Positions 7,874 to 17,585 of a stretch of DNA of 64,000 nt are shown here, piece after piece. The notes beneath the pieces are model-generated. The model ran no database searches. It saw only the letters and a program-made list of their open reading frames with translations, and was not told where the DNA came from. A program made the position numbers and the translations under genes. Position 1 is the stretch's first letter. Each line of letters starts with the position of its first letter. The stretch is from CAYVVT01 sp964454335 (lineage in GTDB: Bacteria > Fidelibacterota > UBA8477 > JABMPR01): the NCBI GenBank assembly GCA_964454335.1, contig CAYVVT010000001.1, positions 372,001-436,000 of the forward strand, written 5' to 3'.

Positions 7874-10800
7874 TTAACGGATCCAGACTTGGTCTTTACC
7901 AAAGGTTTCCCGCAGCGTATTGATAAAAGCTCGATTGGCTGATACCCTTACAGTCTTGGCGTGGATGATCTTCTCGACAGAATTTGCACCGCTGAGGTGA
8001 AACACCAGGTGACAGGTGCCGGCATATCGTTTGGATAACTGCGCAACGTCATCGAGCTGGCCTGTGGCAAATTCTTCCGGGTTGAATCGAACATGCACTT
8101 CCCTGGCGTACTCGTTCTGGGCCTCATCGATGGGCACCAGGCGATTTACCAGGATCTTGACATCGTCCTCACTACGTTTGGAGATCTTGCCTTCAACGAA
8201 TACCAGGCCGTCGTTGTTCAAGTATTGTTTGTACTGACTGTAAGGATCGGCGAAGACGAGACACTCCACCTCGCCCTGCAGTCCGTTCAAAGTAAAAAAG
8301 GCCATCTGGTTGTTCCGGCGGTCGTAATGGATCTTCATGGACGAGATGATTCCGGCCGTTTTGGCGTCCTGCTCGTCGCGGATCGAACTCAGGTCAACCA
8401 GATCGATATTGGAGAAGGTCTTGATCTGCTCCTCGTAGCCCTCAAGGGGATGGCCGGTGAGATAAAATCCGATGTATTCCCGTTCCCGGTTCAACAGATC
8501 CATGTTGCCCCAGGCCGGCGCTTCCTCCAGCTCCGGTTCGCGGATCATGGCCTGATCGCCATCACCACCGAAAAGATCGGCCTGATTGGTGTTTCTCAAG
8601 GTTTCAACCCGTTGCCCGTGATAGATGGCCGTCTCGACACTCATAAATTTTTCCCAGCGGGTGCCCGGGAGTGAATCCATAGCTCCGCTGGCCACCAGGG
8701 CTTCCACCACACCCTTGTTGATGGATCGTGATTCCACCCGGGAAGTAAAATCGTACAGGGATGTGAATGGACCATTCTTCTCACGCTCCAGTACAATATT
8801 CTCAGCAGCCTTTTCACCGACCTTCTTGATGGCGTTGAGTCCGTAAACGATGGTTCGACCCTCACCTGGTGAGAAGCGGGTATAGCTGGTGTTGATATCC
8901 GGCGGTATGATCTTGATGTCAAGGTTCTTACACTCAGTGAGGAAAAGCTGGATCTTGTCAGTGTTGTCCTTCTCCGAACTGAGGTTGGCCGACATGAACT
9001 CAACAGGGAAATGTGTCTTGAGATAAGCCGTCTGGTAGGCCACCACCGAATAGGCTGCGGAGTGGCTTTTGTTGAATCCGTACTTGGCAAATTTTTCGAT
9101 GAGGTCCCAGATATCCAGGGCCAGCTGTTTGGAGATCTTCTTCTCCTGGGCGCCGCTGATGAACTCCTCTTTCATCTCCGCCATGAGCTCGACGATCTTC
9201 TTGCCCATAGCCCGACGCATGAGATCGGCTTTGGCCAGGGAGAAGCCGGCGATGGCTGATCCCAGTTCCATCACCTGTTCCTGATAAACGATGATGCCGT
9301 TGGTCTCCTTGAGAATGTCCTCCATGAGCGGATGCAGGTAGGAGACCTCCTGCTGACCGTGCTTACGGGCGATGAAGTCGTTGATGTTGCTCATCGGACC
9401 CGGCCGGTACAGGGCGTTCATGGCGATGAGGTCACCCAGGGCCGTGGGCTTCAATTTCTTGAGGAATTCCCGCATGCCAGAGGATTCGAACTGGAACAGA
9501 CCAATGGTAAGACCGTCACTGAATAACTTGAAGACAGCCGGATCGTCCATGGGGATGCCGTCGATATCCACATCCACATTCTGGAACTCATGAATGAGAC
9601 CGATGGTCTCCTTGATCACCGTCAGCGTCCGCAGACCCAGGAAATCGAATTTGATGAGACCCACATCCTCCAGGGCTTTCATATCATACTGGCTGGTGAC
9701 TACACCATCCTTGGCTGAACGGTAGAGGGGGACATAGTCGGTAAGCTTGCCAGGGGCGATGACGATACCGGCGGCGTGCTTACCTGCGTTGCGGTTCATG
9801 CCTTCCAGCACCTGTGAATATTCGAAAAGACGGCTGTGGTCCTCATCGAGTCCGGCCGCGGTCTTCAGGTCGGGATTCTTTTCCAGTGCCTCCGGGAGCG
9901 TAATTCCCAGGTCTTCCGGTACCAGCTTGGCAATACGATCGGTCTCACGGATAGGGACTTCCAGGACCCGGCCCACGTCGCGGATCACCGCCCGGGCCTT
10001 TAATTTGTTGAAGGTGATGATCTGCGTTACCGACTCATCCCCGAAATGGTCCTTCATGTAATCGATGACCTCTTCACGCCGATCGTAACAGAAATCGATG
10101 TCAATATCCGGCATGCTCACACGGTCGGGATTCAGAAAACGTTCGAACAGCAGGTCGTACTTCAGCGGATCGAGATCCGTGATCCCCAGGCTATAGGCTA
10201 CCAGGCTGCCTGCCGCCGAGCCGCGACCAGGGCCCACAGGAATATTCTGCTCCTTGGCGTACTTGACAAAATCATGCGTGATGAGAAAGTAGCCCGGGAA
10301 GCCCATTTTCTTGATGACACCCAGTTCATATTCAAGGCGTTCCTTGTAGCCTCCGTCAACCTCGGCAACACGTTTATCCAGACCTTCCCAGGACAGCTTA
10401 TCCAGATATTCGTTCAGACTGGTAACGCCGGCTTCGGTGGGAATGGGAAAATCCGGCATGTGGTTGACACCCATTTCCAGATTGAACTGACAGGCCTCAG
10501 CGATCCGGAGGGTATTCTCGATGGCATCCGGTACATCTTTGAATAACTCCACCATCTCGTCGGTGCTTTTGATGTAGATGTCCTTGGTGTCGTAACGCAT
10601 GCGGTTGGTATCGCTGACAAACTTGCCACGGCCGATGCAAATCAGAGCATCATGTGCCAGGTGATGTTCGGAGCTCACATAATGGGCGTCATTAGTGGCC
10701 ACCAACGGGATACCGGTGTCGGCAGAGATCTTCTGGACCACCTGTCGTGCGATGGCCTCACGTTCCAGGTCCTGGCCGGCCAGGGTGCGATGGCGCTGCA

Positions 10801-11326
10801 TTTCCAGGAAGAAGTTTCCCTCTCCGAAGATCTCGAGATATTCAAGAGCGTGTGTTTTGGCACGGTCGTAATCACCCTGGGAAGCAAAATAGGTTACCTC
10901 ACCGCTGAGACATGCGGTTGTTGCGATAAGACCGTCTGAATGCTTCTTGAGTATCTCCTTGTCGACCCGGGGATTGAAATAGAAACCTTCCAGGTAACCC
11001 ATGGAACTCAATTTCACCAGGTTGCGATACCCGGTCTCGTTCTTGGCCAGGAGAATGAGGTGATAAGCCCGCTTCCCGTGAGTGGGGCTGGTCCGTTCGA
11101 GCCGGCTGCCGGGAGCAACATAGGCTTCCATACCGATAATGGGTTTAATGCCGGCTTTCTTGGCCTTCTTATAGAATTCCACCACACCGAACATGTTGCC
11201 ATGATCAGTCAGTGCGAAGGAGGTCTGACCAAGCTGCTGGACCTTGCTGATGATCTGATCAACACGGGCGGCGCCATCCAGCAGTGAATAATGGGAATGG
11301 TTATGAAGATGGACGAATTCGGCCAT
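7874..11326 (-). CDS. dnaE: DNA polymerase III alpha subunit
   Basis: The 1150-residue replicative polymerase. The N-terminal PHP domain starts MAEFVHLHNHSHYSLLDGA. The catalytic core has GPGRGSAAGSL and the metal-binding PDIDIDF near residue 405, then the fingers, the helix-hairpin-helix region and an OB fold near residue 985. The length is normal for DnaE1, and there is no proofreading exonuclease insert (so not PolC). It lies between ubiA (17 bases upstream) and dtd in a minus-strand run. Confidence 0.97.
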   Translation of the reverse strand: MAEFVHLHNHSHYSLLDGAARVDQIISKVQQLGQTSFALTDHGNMFGVVEFYKKAKKAGIKPIIGMEAYVAPGSRLERTSPTHGKRAYHLILLAKNETGYRNLVKLSSMGYLEGFYFNPRVDKEILKKHSDGLIATTACLSGEVTYFASQGDYDRAKTHALEYLEIFGEGNFFLEMQRHRTLAGQDLEREAIARQVVQKISADTGIPLVATNDAHYVSSEHHLAHDALICIGRGKFVSDTNRMRYDTKDIYIKSTDEMVELFKDVPDAIENTLRIAEACQFNLEMGVNHMPDFPIPTEAGVTSLNEYLDKLSWEGLDKRVAEVDGGYKERLEYELGVIKKMGFPGYFLITHDFVKYAKEQNIPVGPGRGSAAGSLVAYSLGITDLDPLKYDLLFERFLNPDRVSMPDIDIDFCYDRREEVIDYMKDHFGDESVTQIITFNKLKARAVIRDVGRVLEVPIRETDRIAKLVPEDLGITLPEALEKNPDLKTAAGLDEDHSRLFEYSQVLEGMNRNAGKHAAGIVIAPGKLTDYVPLYRSAKDGVVTSQYDMKALEDVGLIKFDFLGLRTLTVIKETIGLIHEFQNVDVDIDGIPMDDPAVFKLFSDGLTIGLFQFESSGMREFLKKLKPTALGDLIAMNALYRPGPMSNINDFIARKHGQQEVSYLHPLMEDILKETNGIIVYQEQVMELGSAIAGFSLAKADLMRRAMGKKIVELMAEMKEEFISGAQEKKISKQLALDIWDLIEKFAKYGFNKSHSAAYSVVAYQTAYLKTHFPVEFMSANLSSEKDNTDKIQLFLTECKNLDIKIIPPDINTSYTRFSPGEGRTIVYGLNAIKKVGEKAAENIVLEREKNGPFTSLYDFTSRVESRSINKGVVEALVASGAMDSLPGTRWEKFMSVETAIYHGQRVETLRNTNQADLFGGDGDQAMIREPELEEAPAWGNMDLLNREREYIGFYLTGHPLEGYEEQIKTFSNIDLVDLSSIRDEQDAKTAGIISSMKIHYDRRNNQMAFFTLNGLQGEVECLVFADPYSQYKQYLNNDGLVFVEGKISKRSEDDVKILVNRLVPIDEAQNEYAREVHVRFNPEEFATGQLDDVAQLSKRYAGTCHLVFHLSGANSVEKIIHAKTVRVSANRAFINTLRETFGKDQVWIR

Positions 11327-11343
11327 GGGATCCTGTCTATAAG

Positions 11344-12228
11344 TCAGGCACTGGCGCCAAGGTAGATGGCTACCAGGCCGATGAATATGTCAATTTTCAA
11401 GAATGTCTGTACACGACAGTACGTGCTCCGTCCGGGACGGTACCATAGCAGCAGGGCGCAGATCCATAACGGGACATTGACTCCGAACATCACCCACCAG
11501 AGATAGTCACTGTCGTACACCCGGAAACGGTAGGGCAGCAGGTCGAGGAACGAAAATAATAGAATGATCACTACAGTGAATAGCAACGTGTTTTTTTCTC
11601 CCCACACCAGGGGCAGGGTTCGTGCACCGACTTGCCTGTCTCCGGCCATGTCTTCGAGGTCTTTCACGATCTCCCTGATGACGGTAAAACCAAAGGCCAG
11701 TCCGGCAATCGGCAGGGTGGCCGGGATCTGGTCCAGGGCAGCCCCCACATAGATGAACGCCAGGCCCAGCATGATGGAGACCACCAGATTGCCCAGCAGG
11801 ATCATACGTTTGAAATACACGCTGTAACCGGCCAGCAAAGGGATGGAGACGAAGGCAGCGATGATAAAGGTCCAGCGTGTCAAGAAAGTGGACAACAGTA
11901 CGCCCAGACCGAAGAGAGCAAAAGTATAGGCCCATGCGGCTTCAACAGTCAGAGCACCTGAAGGCAGGGGTCGCTTCGGACGGTTGATGCGGTCGATCTC
12001 CAGATCATAGATATCGTTGATCACATTACCACCGCCATTGATGGCCATCACTGAAAAGATCAGCAGGATCAGCACATCGATCTGGCTTACTTCACCCAGG
12101 ATGGTCATGGTGAGAACAACTGAGATACCCGCCAGAAAAAGATTCAGGGGACGAAGGATGGTGAACCAGGCAAGCATGATCAAAAGTAAGTGAAAAAATG
12201 CCCTGGCAAAGCGGGCATGTAGTCTCAC
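11344..12228 (-). CDS. UbiA-family prenyltransferase, DGGGP-synthase-like
   Basis: A 294-residue membrane enzyme with eight or nine hydrophobic helices. The first aspartate motif is NDIYDLEIDRINRPKRP (residues 71-87) and the second is DLEDMAGD near residue 190; both bind prenyl diphosphate and Mg. The pattern resembles archaeal digeranylgeranylglyceryl-phosphate synthase more than MenA or UbiA, which fits reports of ether-lipid genes in FCB bacteria, but the substrate is inference. The start is GTG 12228; ATG 12177 (MLAWFTILRPLN) is also possible and neither has a strong ribosome site. It lies between prmC and dnaE. Confidence 0.8.
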   Translation of the reverse strand: MRLHARFARAFFHLLLIMLAWFTILRPLNLFLAGISVVLTMTILGEVSQIDVLILLIFSVMAINGGGNVINDIYDLEIDRINRPKRPLPSGALTVEAAWAYTFALFGLGVLLSTFLTRWTFIIAAFVSIPLLAGYSVYFKRMILLGNLVVSIMLGLAFIYVGAALDQIPATLPIAGLAFGFTVIREIVKDLEDMAGDRQVGARTLPLVWGEKNTLLFTVVIILLFSFLDLLPYRFRVYDSDYLWWVMFGVNVPLWICALLLWYRPGRSTYCRVQTFLKIDIFIGLVAIYLGASA

Positions 12229-12285
12229 CGGTAAAAGACTGAAATTCTGGGTAGGTCTGGGTCCCTGAGAACCACGGAGGTGGCT

Positions 12286-13149
12286 TTAACCTTTACGATA
12301 GAGACCGGTTATGAACCGTGGTGCCTGATTGTAATCGTGGATGATATCGATCTGGTCATAATTGGGCGCTTTGAAGATCGACTGCAGGGTATCTACCTGG
12401 TGCGCACCGCCAAACTCAAAGATGAAACGCCCGCCCGGCTTGAGAATACCCGGGAGAATGACATTGAATCGATTGTAGAACTGAAATCCATCGTCTGCTG
12501 CGATGAGCGCGGTATCGGGATCATGATCACGCACCTCCTGCTGGAGGTTATCCCGTTCGTGAATGGCAATATAGGGGGGATTGGAAACAACCAGGTCGAA
12601 CGGCGTTTCATTCTCCGGCAGAGATTGGAGAATGTCGCATTCAAAAAACCGGATCCGGTCTGATACTGCGTTCTGCTCCGCATTCTGCACCGCCAGGGCC
12701 AGCGTATCCGTATTGATGTCCAGAGCCTGTAGGCGAATACCGGGATTACGCTTTGCCAGGGCGACGGCGATACATCCGGTCCCGGTGCCGATATCCAGGA
12801 TACGAGCTTCGTCTTCGAGGTGCTGCTCCGCAAGTTCGACCAGGACCTCGGTCTCCGGCCGCGGGATCAGTGCTGCAGAGGTGGTCTTGATCATGAGGCC
12901 CATGAACTCGGTATGACCCAGAATGTGCTGCAGCGGTTCCCGCCTGCCGCGGCGTTTGATGAATTCCCTGTACCGGCTGAGTTCATCCTCACCGAGGGGT
13001 TGGTCGAAGACCATGTACAGGTCCAGCCGTTTCTTCTCCAGGATATGTCCCAGCAGGTATTCCGCATCAAGACGAGGATCGGGTACGCCCTTCTTACGAA
13101 GATACTCGGTGCTGGACTGGATCAGGTCAAGGATGCGCCAGGTGTTCAT
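12286..13149 (-). CDS. prmC: Release factor glutamine methyltransferase
   Basis: A 287-residue SAM-dependent enzyme that methylates the GGQ glutamine of RF1/RF2. It has IPRPETE (residues 95-101), the SAM loop LDIGTGTGCIA (about 118-128) and the catalytic NPPY (190-193). The start ATG 13149 gives MNTWRILDLIQ. The frame is open upstream to 13218, with ATG 13167 as an alternative. prfA is not adjacent. First gene of the run prmC-ubiA-dnaE-dtd. Confidence 0.93.
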   Translation of the reverse strand: MNTWRILDLIQSSTEYLRKKGVPDPRLDAEYLLGHILEKKRLDLYMVFDQPLGEDELSRYREFIKRRGRREPLQHILGHTEFMGLMIKTTSAALIPRPETEVLVELAEQHLEDEARILDIGTGTGCIAVALAKRNPGIRLQALDINTDTLALAVQNAEQNAVSDRIRFFECDILQSLPENETPFDLVVSNPPYIAIHERDNLQQEVRDHDPDTALIAADDGFQFYNRFNVILPGILKPGGRFIFEFGGAHQVDTLQSIFKAPNYDQIDIIHDYNQAPRFITGLYRKG

Positions 13150-13255
13150 ATACAAGTATAGAGTCAGCATGGCACCCGGGGTAGCAAAAGCTGAGGGTGG
13201 ATCCAGGTAAGCCATCAATTGCGACGCGATCTGGACGGGATGAGGATATTTCCTT

Positions 13256-14125
13256 GTGCCCGTGATCTATATACCGATACTTTGCGGCATGGAACAAAGC
13301 TCCCCACTCGTCAAGCTTCCAGACCCCAGCTCCTTCACCCGGGCAACAGACATCTTCCTTGGGGAGTTCAAGTACAGCGATGAACGTTCCAGCCTGGCCT
13401 TCGTAGCAGCCCTTTCGCAGTACTTTGCCAGACTACCATTCGAGAATATCAGCAAGATCCTCAAAACAGAAAAAGCGATGACGGAGAATGAATTCCGTTT
13501 TCCTGACGAGATAACCGAGGATCATCTGCGCTGGCATCTCGGTGGAACCTGCTATTCGCTGACCTTCTTCCTGGTTGGGATCCTGAGGGAGAATGGATTC
13601 GACGCTGAACCACTGCTCTGTCATATGAACTGGGGCCTGAACAGCCACACGGCAACGCTGGTCACCTTCCGGGAAAAGCGGTACCTGCTGGATCCGGGCT
13701 ATCTCATTCATCAACCCATACCACTGACCCGCTCTACCGTGCGCCGCCAGCGTCGCAGCATGGAAGGTCTGGAACTGACCTACAGTGAAGAGGAAGACAA
13801 GTACACACTGTTCACCCACCGGAACGGTCAATTCACCCGCCGCTACTGGTTCCGGGACCAGTCGGTGGGTATGGACGAATTCGGCTTGCGCTGGCATGAA
13901 TCGTTCAGCGCACCATTGATGAACGGTATCTGTCTCACCCAGGTGACACCAGAAGAAATGATCTATATTCACAATGACTATTTGAAGATCAACCGCGGAA
14001 CCGAGGTGATCAAGCAGCGGAACCTGAATGAGGTCGAGCGCATCATTCGAGACATCTTCCATATCCCCCTGGAGCTGTTGGAGGAAGTTCGGGCAATCCT
14101 TGATCGGAAAGGTGAAAGTGCATGA
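13256..14125 (+). CDS. Arylamine N-acetyltransferase-like protein
   Basis: A 289-residue protein with the thiol-enzyme triad of the NAT family: Cys99 in GGTCYSL, His131 in NSHTATL and Asp146 in LLDPGY. RLPFENISK (residues 59-67) is the family PFEN motif. NATs move acetyl groups from acetyl-CoA to arylamines or similar acceptors; the true substrate is unknown. The GTG start at 13256 has GAGGA about 10 bases upstream; ATG 13289 is possible. The stop overlaps the next ATG (ATGA, 14122-14125), so it is coupled with the DUF4416 protein. Confidence 0.78.
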   Translation: MPVIYIPILCGMEQSSPLVKLPDPSSFTRATDIFLGEFKYSDERSSLAFVAALSQYFARLPFENISKILKTEKAMTENEFRFPDEITEDHLRWHLGGTCYSLTFFLVGILRENGFDAEPLLCHMNWGLNSHTATLVTFREKRYLLDPGYLIHQPIPLTRSTVRRQRRSMEGLELTYSEEEDKYTLFTHRNGQFTRRYWFRDQSVGMDEFGLRWHESFSAPLMNGICLTQVTPEEMIYIHNDYLKINRGTEVIKQRNLNEVERIIRDIFHIPLELLEEVRAILDRKGESA

Positions 14126-14643
14126 AGGCGGGAGAACCCCTGGAGGTCAAGTTCCTGTGTGGCATTCTCTACTCAGATGAGAGCCGTCTGGAAAGGGCTC
14201 TGGAAAAACTTGAGGGATTGCTGGGGCCGGTTGACTACCGGAGTCCGGCGTTGCCTTTCGATGTCTCTGACTATTATGTGCCTGAAATGGGTTCACCCAT
14301 TCATCGATTGTTCGTCAGTTTCGAACAACTGCGTAATCCGGGAAAATTGGCTCAGCTGAAAACAGCTACAAATGGGATCGAGGACGAGCTTGCCGTTAAG
14401 GGTGAACGCCGGGTGAATATCGATACCGGCTATCTTGACTATGATAAACTGGTCCTGGCCTCAGCCAAGTACAACGGTCAGAAGATCTATCTTGACCAGG
14501 GGATCTATGCTGATCCCACCCTGCACTTCAGCGAAGGGACCTTCCACCCCTATCCCACGGCTTTCCCGGATTTTCAGGACGATCGATATCACGGATCCCT
14601 GCTGGAGATCAGACGGTTGTATAAGTTAGGAGTTAGGAGTTAG
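14122..14643 (+). CDS. DUF4416 family protein (second copy)
   Basis: A 173-residue paralogue of the protein at 4090, with the N-terminus EPLEVKFLCGILYSDE, the VNIDTGYLDYDKLVLASAKY block and YPTAFPDFQDD. It overlaps the NAT-like gene by four bases. The last six residues (KLGVRS) and the stop codon are encoded by the start of a heptamer array, so the repeat has replaced or extended the original C-terminus. The function is unknown. Confidence 0.8.
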   Translation: MKAGEPLEVKFLCGILYSDESRLERALEKLEGLLGPVDYRSPALPFDVSDYYVPEMGSPIHRLFVSFEQLRNPGKLAQLKTATNGIEDELAVKGERRVNIDTGYLDYDKLVLASAKYNGQKIYLDQGIYADPTLHFSEGTFHPYPTAFPDFQDDRYHGSLLEIRRLYKLGVRS

Positions 14644-14680
14644 GAGTTAGGAGTTAGGAGTTGGGAGTTGGGTGTTAGGG
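14624..14680 (+). repeat. Heptamer array GTTAGGA
   Basis: About eight head-to-tail copies of GTTAGGA, degrading to GTTGGGA/GTTAGGG. The first units lie inside the end of the DUF4416 gene. A matching array in the other orientation is at 14971-14998, so the convergent spacer is bracketed by inverted arrays. Confidence 0.9.
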
Positions 14681-14970
14681 GGGTATGGTGAAAGCTGTAG
14701 ATCCGCGCCAAGTCTGACTGAAAAGGCCTGGAAGTAAATAATCTCTGTCCGGAGCCAGTTTGTATTGGTGGCTATATGACCGATTCTCTATTCTTGCTGC
14801 TGTTTATCCTGGATTAGCTGTCCCTCAATAGAATCCCATCCTGTCAGGAGTGACCTCTGCGAGTTTACCAAGCTAGTGGTGTTGCAACGATCCATTGATC
14901 TGGCAGCGAGCATATACCAATTGACCAAAAATTTCCAGGCTGATGGAATTCGGGCTCAGTCAGCCGGGCG
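14681..14970. other. Convergent intergenic spacer, no gene seen
   Basis: This stretch lies between the two heptamer arrays at the ends of converging genes. I see no convincing open frame, tRNA or T-rich terminator hairpin in it. Confidence 0.5.
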
Positions 14971-14998
14971 CCCAACGCCTAACGCCCAACACCAAACG
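14971..14998 (-). repeat. Heptamer array CCTAACG (GTTAGGN on minus strand)
   Basis: Four seven-base units (CCCAACG, CCTAACG, CCCAACA, CCAAACG) end two bases before the minus-strand stop codon at 15001. They are inverted relative to the array at 14624. Confidence 0.75.
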
Positions 14999-15000
14999 TT

Positions 15001-17358
15001 CTAAGCGAATTCTTCGGTAACCTTCTGCAGTTCCCGGGCCCGGCTGTAGAACTCTTCCAGTTCCATTTCCTTGATATAAAGTACACCGTGTGCTGCTCTC
15101 AGTCGCGGATGTTCATGGTCATACCAGAATTCCCGACCCAGCGCACGTTTTAACTGGTGGTGCTGTTCCACATGGATGGCCTGGGCCAGCCCGGAGAAAG
15201 GTCCGGCGTATTCATGCGATGGAAAGGGGGCATCCACCTGGGAGATGAAACAATGACGGAAGGTTTCCCGCAGAATAGCCATGGAATTCAGGGATACCGG
15301 TACAAAAATGTTGGCATCACTGGGATGGAAACGAAACCAGACATTGCGATACCCCCAGACCTTGAGTCTCGCTTCGGGATACTTCTTCTTGTAGAGCTTA
15401 ATGGCCTCGGCTACGGCCTGCATCACCTTGTAATGTGTGTCAGGTCCGCTGGCTTCCGGATCCAGTGCCAGGGTGACCACCGTTGGCTTGATCTCTTCGA
15501 GATACCGCAGGACAGGCAGGACGTCCCGGGTAACGGTGGGTTCCTCCGTAAAGATGTCGCCCTTGTAGAATCCCAGCCTCAGATGATGCACATAATCAGT
15601 CCGGATCCCGTAGTGCGCCCAGACCAGATCGGCCTCCCATTCACGCACCCGGCCTTTCAGCTCCTGGATATGAGGCATGTCCTTCTGGCCAGGATACTGA
15701 TTGTTGAGATATTGCTGGATCTCCTCGATACGCTTGGGCAAGGATTCGAGGGTCTCATATTCGAATAGACTGAGCAGGTTGCGGATCATGCGACGGGCGG
15801 AACCGCGGTTCTTCTGGGTCCGGCTTCTGGCTGCCACCCCATCAAGGTAGTCATACACATCCCGCTGGGGCCCCAGGCTGAAATCCGGGGCGAAATAATT
15901 CTCACGCTGGAGAGCATCAAACTCGTTGGAAGAGATGAAATCGAGGACGTTGTGCAACTGGTTATAGAGAAAGTCGTTGGTCACAGCATTGAAGCCACTG
16001 GTGAGATAGGCAAAATGATGCTGATTCTGAGGTGTCCGTACCAGGTGTACCAGGTGAGCGAGATAACCTAGCATGATGTCATCGTGATGTGGGGCCGTGT
16101 GGAAAAAAACCTCTTTCTGAACGGGATCGACTCCGTATTGCACCTTCTCGACCAGACGCGCACGGACCTTTGCCTTTACATCCTTGATGGATTTGCCAGC
16201 CTTCTTCAGAACGGCGTTTGCCAGGAGGTCCTCGCGGGCCTGGTCCTGGCTAAGATCCAGCAGGGGTGTCCTAGTTCGCAGGGACAGATTGATGATCTCA
16301 CGATGGAGCACCTTGTCTCGAACGGAATCCATCTCTTCAATATCCTGCAGTTGTCGGCGAGTGAGATGCTGGGCAGCACCACTGGTGATATAGAAGCGGG
16401 CATTGGGCAATTGCTGGAGGATGCCGGCAGGGCGGATGTTCGCTGCAGGCTCCTGGACGGCTGCAGCGATGATCTTCGCTTTTGCCTCTCCGGCAGCGAA
16501 AACAACGCAGCTGACATCACGGTTATAGCTGATGGTCTGAAGACCGATGGTGATTACCAGCCGATTCTGGGCTACTTCTATACCACCCAGATCGGAGGCT
16601 GCAGCCGCCTGGGTTTCGAAATTCGTGGGTGTCAAACGGGTAGTGGAGAAATAATCTGAACCCCGCACATTGAAAGCGATATGCCCATCAGGCCCGATCC
16701 CGCCCAGGAAAAATCCGATCCCGCCTTTCTCCCTGATCCTGCGTTCATAATCACTGCAGAATTCATCAATGATCTCGATGGACTCCTTTTGCAGCCGTTC
16801 CTGCAGATTCTGTGGCTGACGGAAACGCAAGCTGAGGTCGACCTTCAGATCGGGGAATATCTCCTGGTAGCTTCTGCCCCGAGGATAGCGGATAGAAGTT
16901 GCGTCAAGCAGTTGGGCCCGCTCCTCAGGGATACCGAAACCCCTGATGTAGTATTTCATGACATAGTCATAGAAGCTATTGTGCTGGGTGGGCGAGATAG
17001 GAAAGAACTCATCGATCTGCACGAATTGCAGACCACCGAGTTTCGGTGCCGACTTTCCGGCCAGTCCAACTGACTCCAGCAGGTTCTGATTCGTGGGCAG
17101 ATTCCAGTTTTTCTGCAGGTATTCGACCCAGCGGATGAAATACTCGGGTGTCTTACCCGTGGGTAACGAAACGACACCCTCAGGGTTATCAAACACCCAT
17201 TCGAGAAATCGCAGTGCGGTGAGCTGTCCCAGACTGGGGAAATTTGTGACCTGGACCAGCGGGGTCCGTTCCTCAGGAGCGTATTGGAAATCGTAGCCTG
17301 AACTTTCCAGGAAATGGGCTTCGACAGGACTCGGGGGATTGAATTTCATGTCGTTCAT
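15001..17358 (-). CDS. Glucosamine-6-phosphate deaminase-like / PIG-L deacetylase-like fusion
   Basis: A 785-residue two-part protein. Residues 30-360 are NagB-like: SLPTGKTPEYF, VQIDEFFPISPTQHNSF and GGIGPDGHIAFN match the deaminase active-site segments. From about residue 410 a PIG-L/LmbE-type zinc deacetylase begins (FFHTAPHHDDIMLGYL, normally PHPDD; later LDPEASGPDTHYKV). Fusions of this kind are known in Bacteroidetes and relatives and could deacetylate and deaminate amino sugars, though the substrate is unproven. The gene is divergent from ispD across a 227-base AT-rich spacer. Confidence 0.85.
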   Translation of the reverse strand: MNDMKFNPPSPVEAHFLESSGYDFQYAPEERTPLVQVTNFPSLGQLTALRFLEWVFDNPEGVVSLPTGKTPEYFIRWVEYLQKNWNLPTNQNLLESVGLAGKSAPKLGGLQFVQIDEFFPISPTQHNSFYDYVMKYYIRGFGIPEERAQLLDATSIRYPRGRSYQEIFPDLKVDLSLRFRQPQNLQERLQKESIEIIDEFCSDYERRIREKGGIGFFLGGIGPDGHIAFNVRGSDYFSTTRLTPTNFETQAAAASDLGGIEVAQNRLVITIGLQTISYNRDVSCVVFAAGEAKAKIIAAAVQEPAANIRPAGILQQLPNARFYITSGAAQHLTRRQLQDIEEMDSVRDKVLHREIINLSLRTRTPLLDLSQDQAREDLLANAVLKKAGKSIKDVKAKVRARLVEKVQYGVDPVQKEVFFHTAPHHDDIMLGYLAHLVHLVRTPQNQHHFAYLTSGFNAVTNDFLYNQLHNVLDFISSNEFDALQRENYFAPDFSLGPQRDVYDYLDGVAARSRTQKNRGSARRMIRNLLSLFEYETLESLPKRIEEIQQYLNNQYPGQKDMPHIQELKGRVREWEADLVWAHYGIRTDYVHHLRLGFYKGDIFTEEPTVTRDVLPVLRYLEEIKPTVVTLALDPEASGPDTHYKVMQAVAEAIKLYKKKYPEARLKVWGYRNVWFRFHPSDANIFVPVSLNSMAILRETFRHCFISQVDAPFPSHEYAGPFSGLAQAIHVEQHHQLKRALGREFWYDHEHPRLRAAHGVLYIKEMELEEFYSRARELQKVTEEFA

Positions 17359-17585
17359 GGCGTCGCAAAATCAATCAGAAATCCCGTGAATACAACTAAA
17401 AACGGACTCGAGCATGAACATAAGTTATTTATTAACAATGCTGATCATTTGCGGTTAGTAAGTAATAAATATTTACAATCAATCTTACATCACTGCCGCT
17501 GATCCCCAGGGCTCTTCTCATTCTGTAAAAGGAATGTGCATTTGTTCGGTTTGGATGGTGTGAGATTCACCTTATTTTCTCGATT

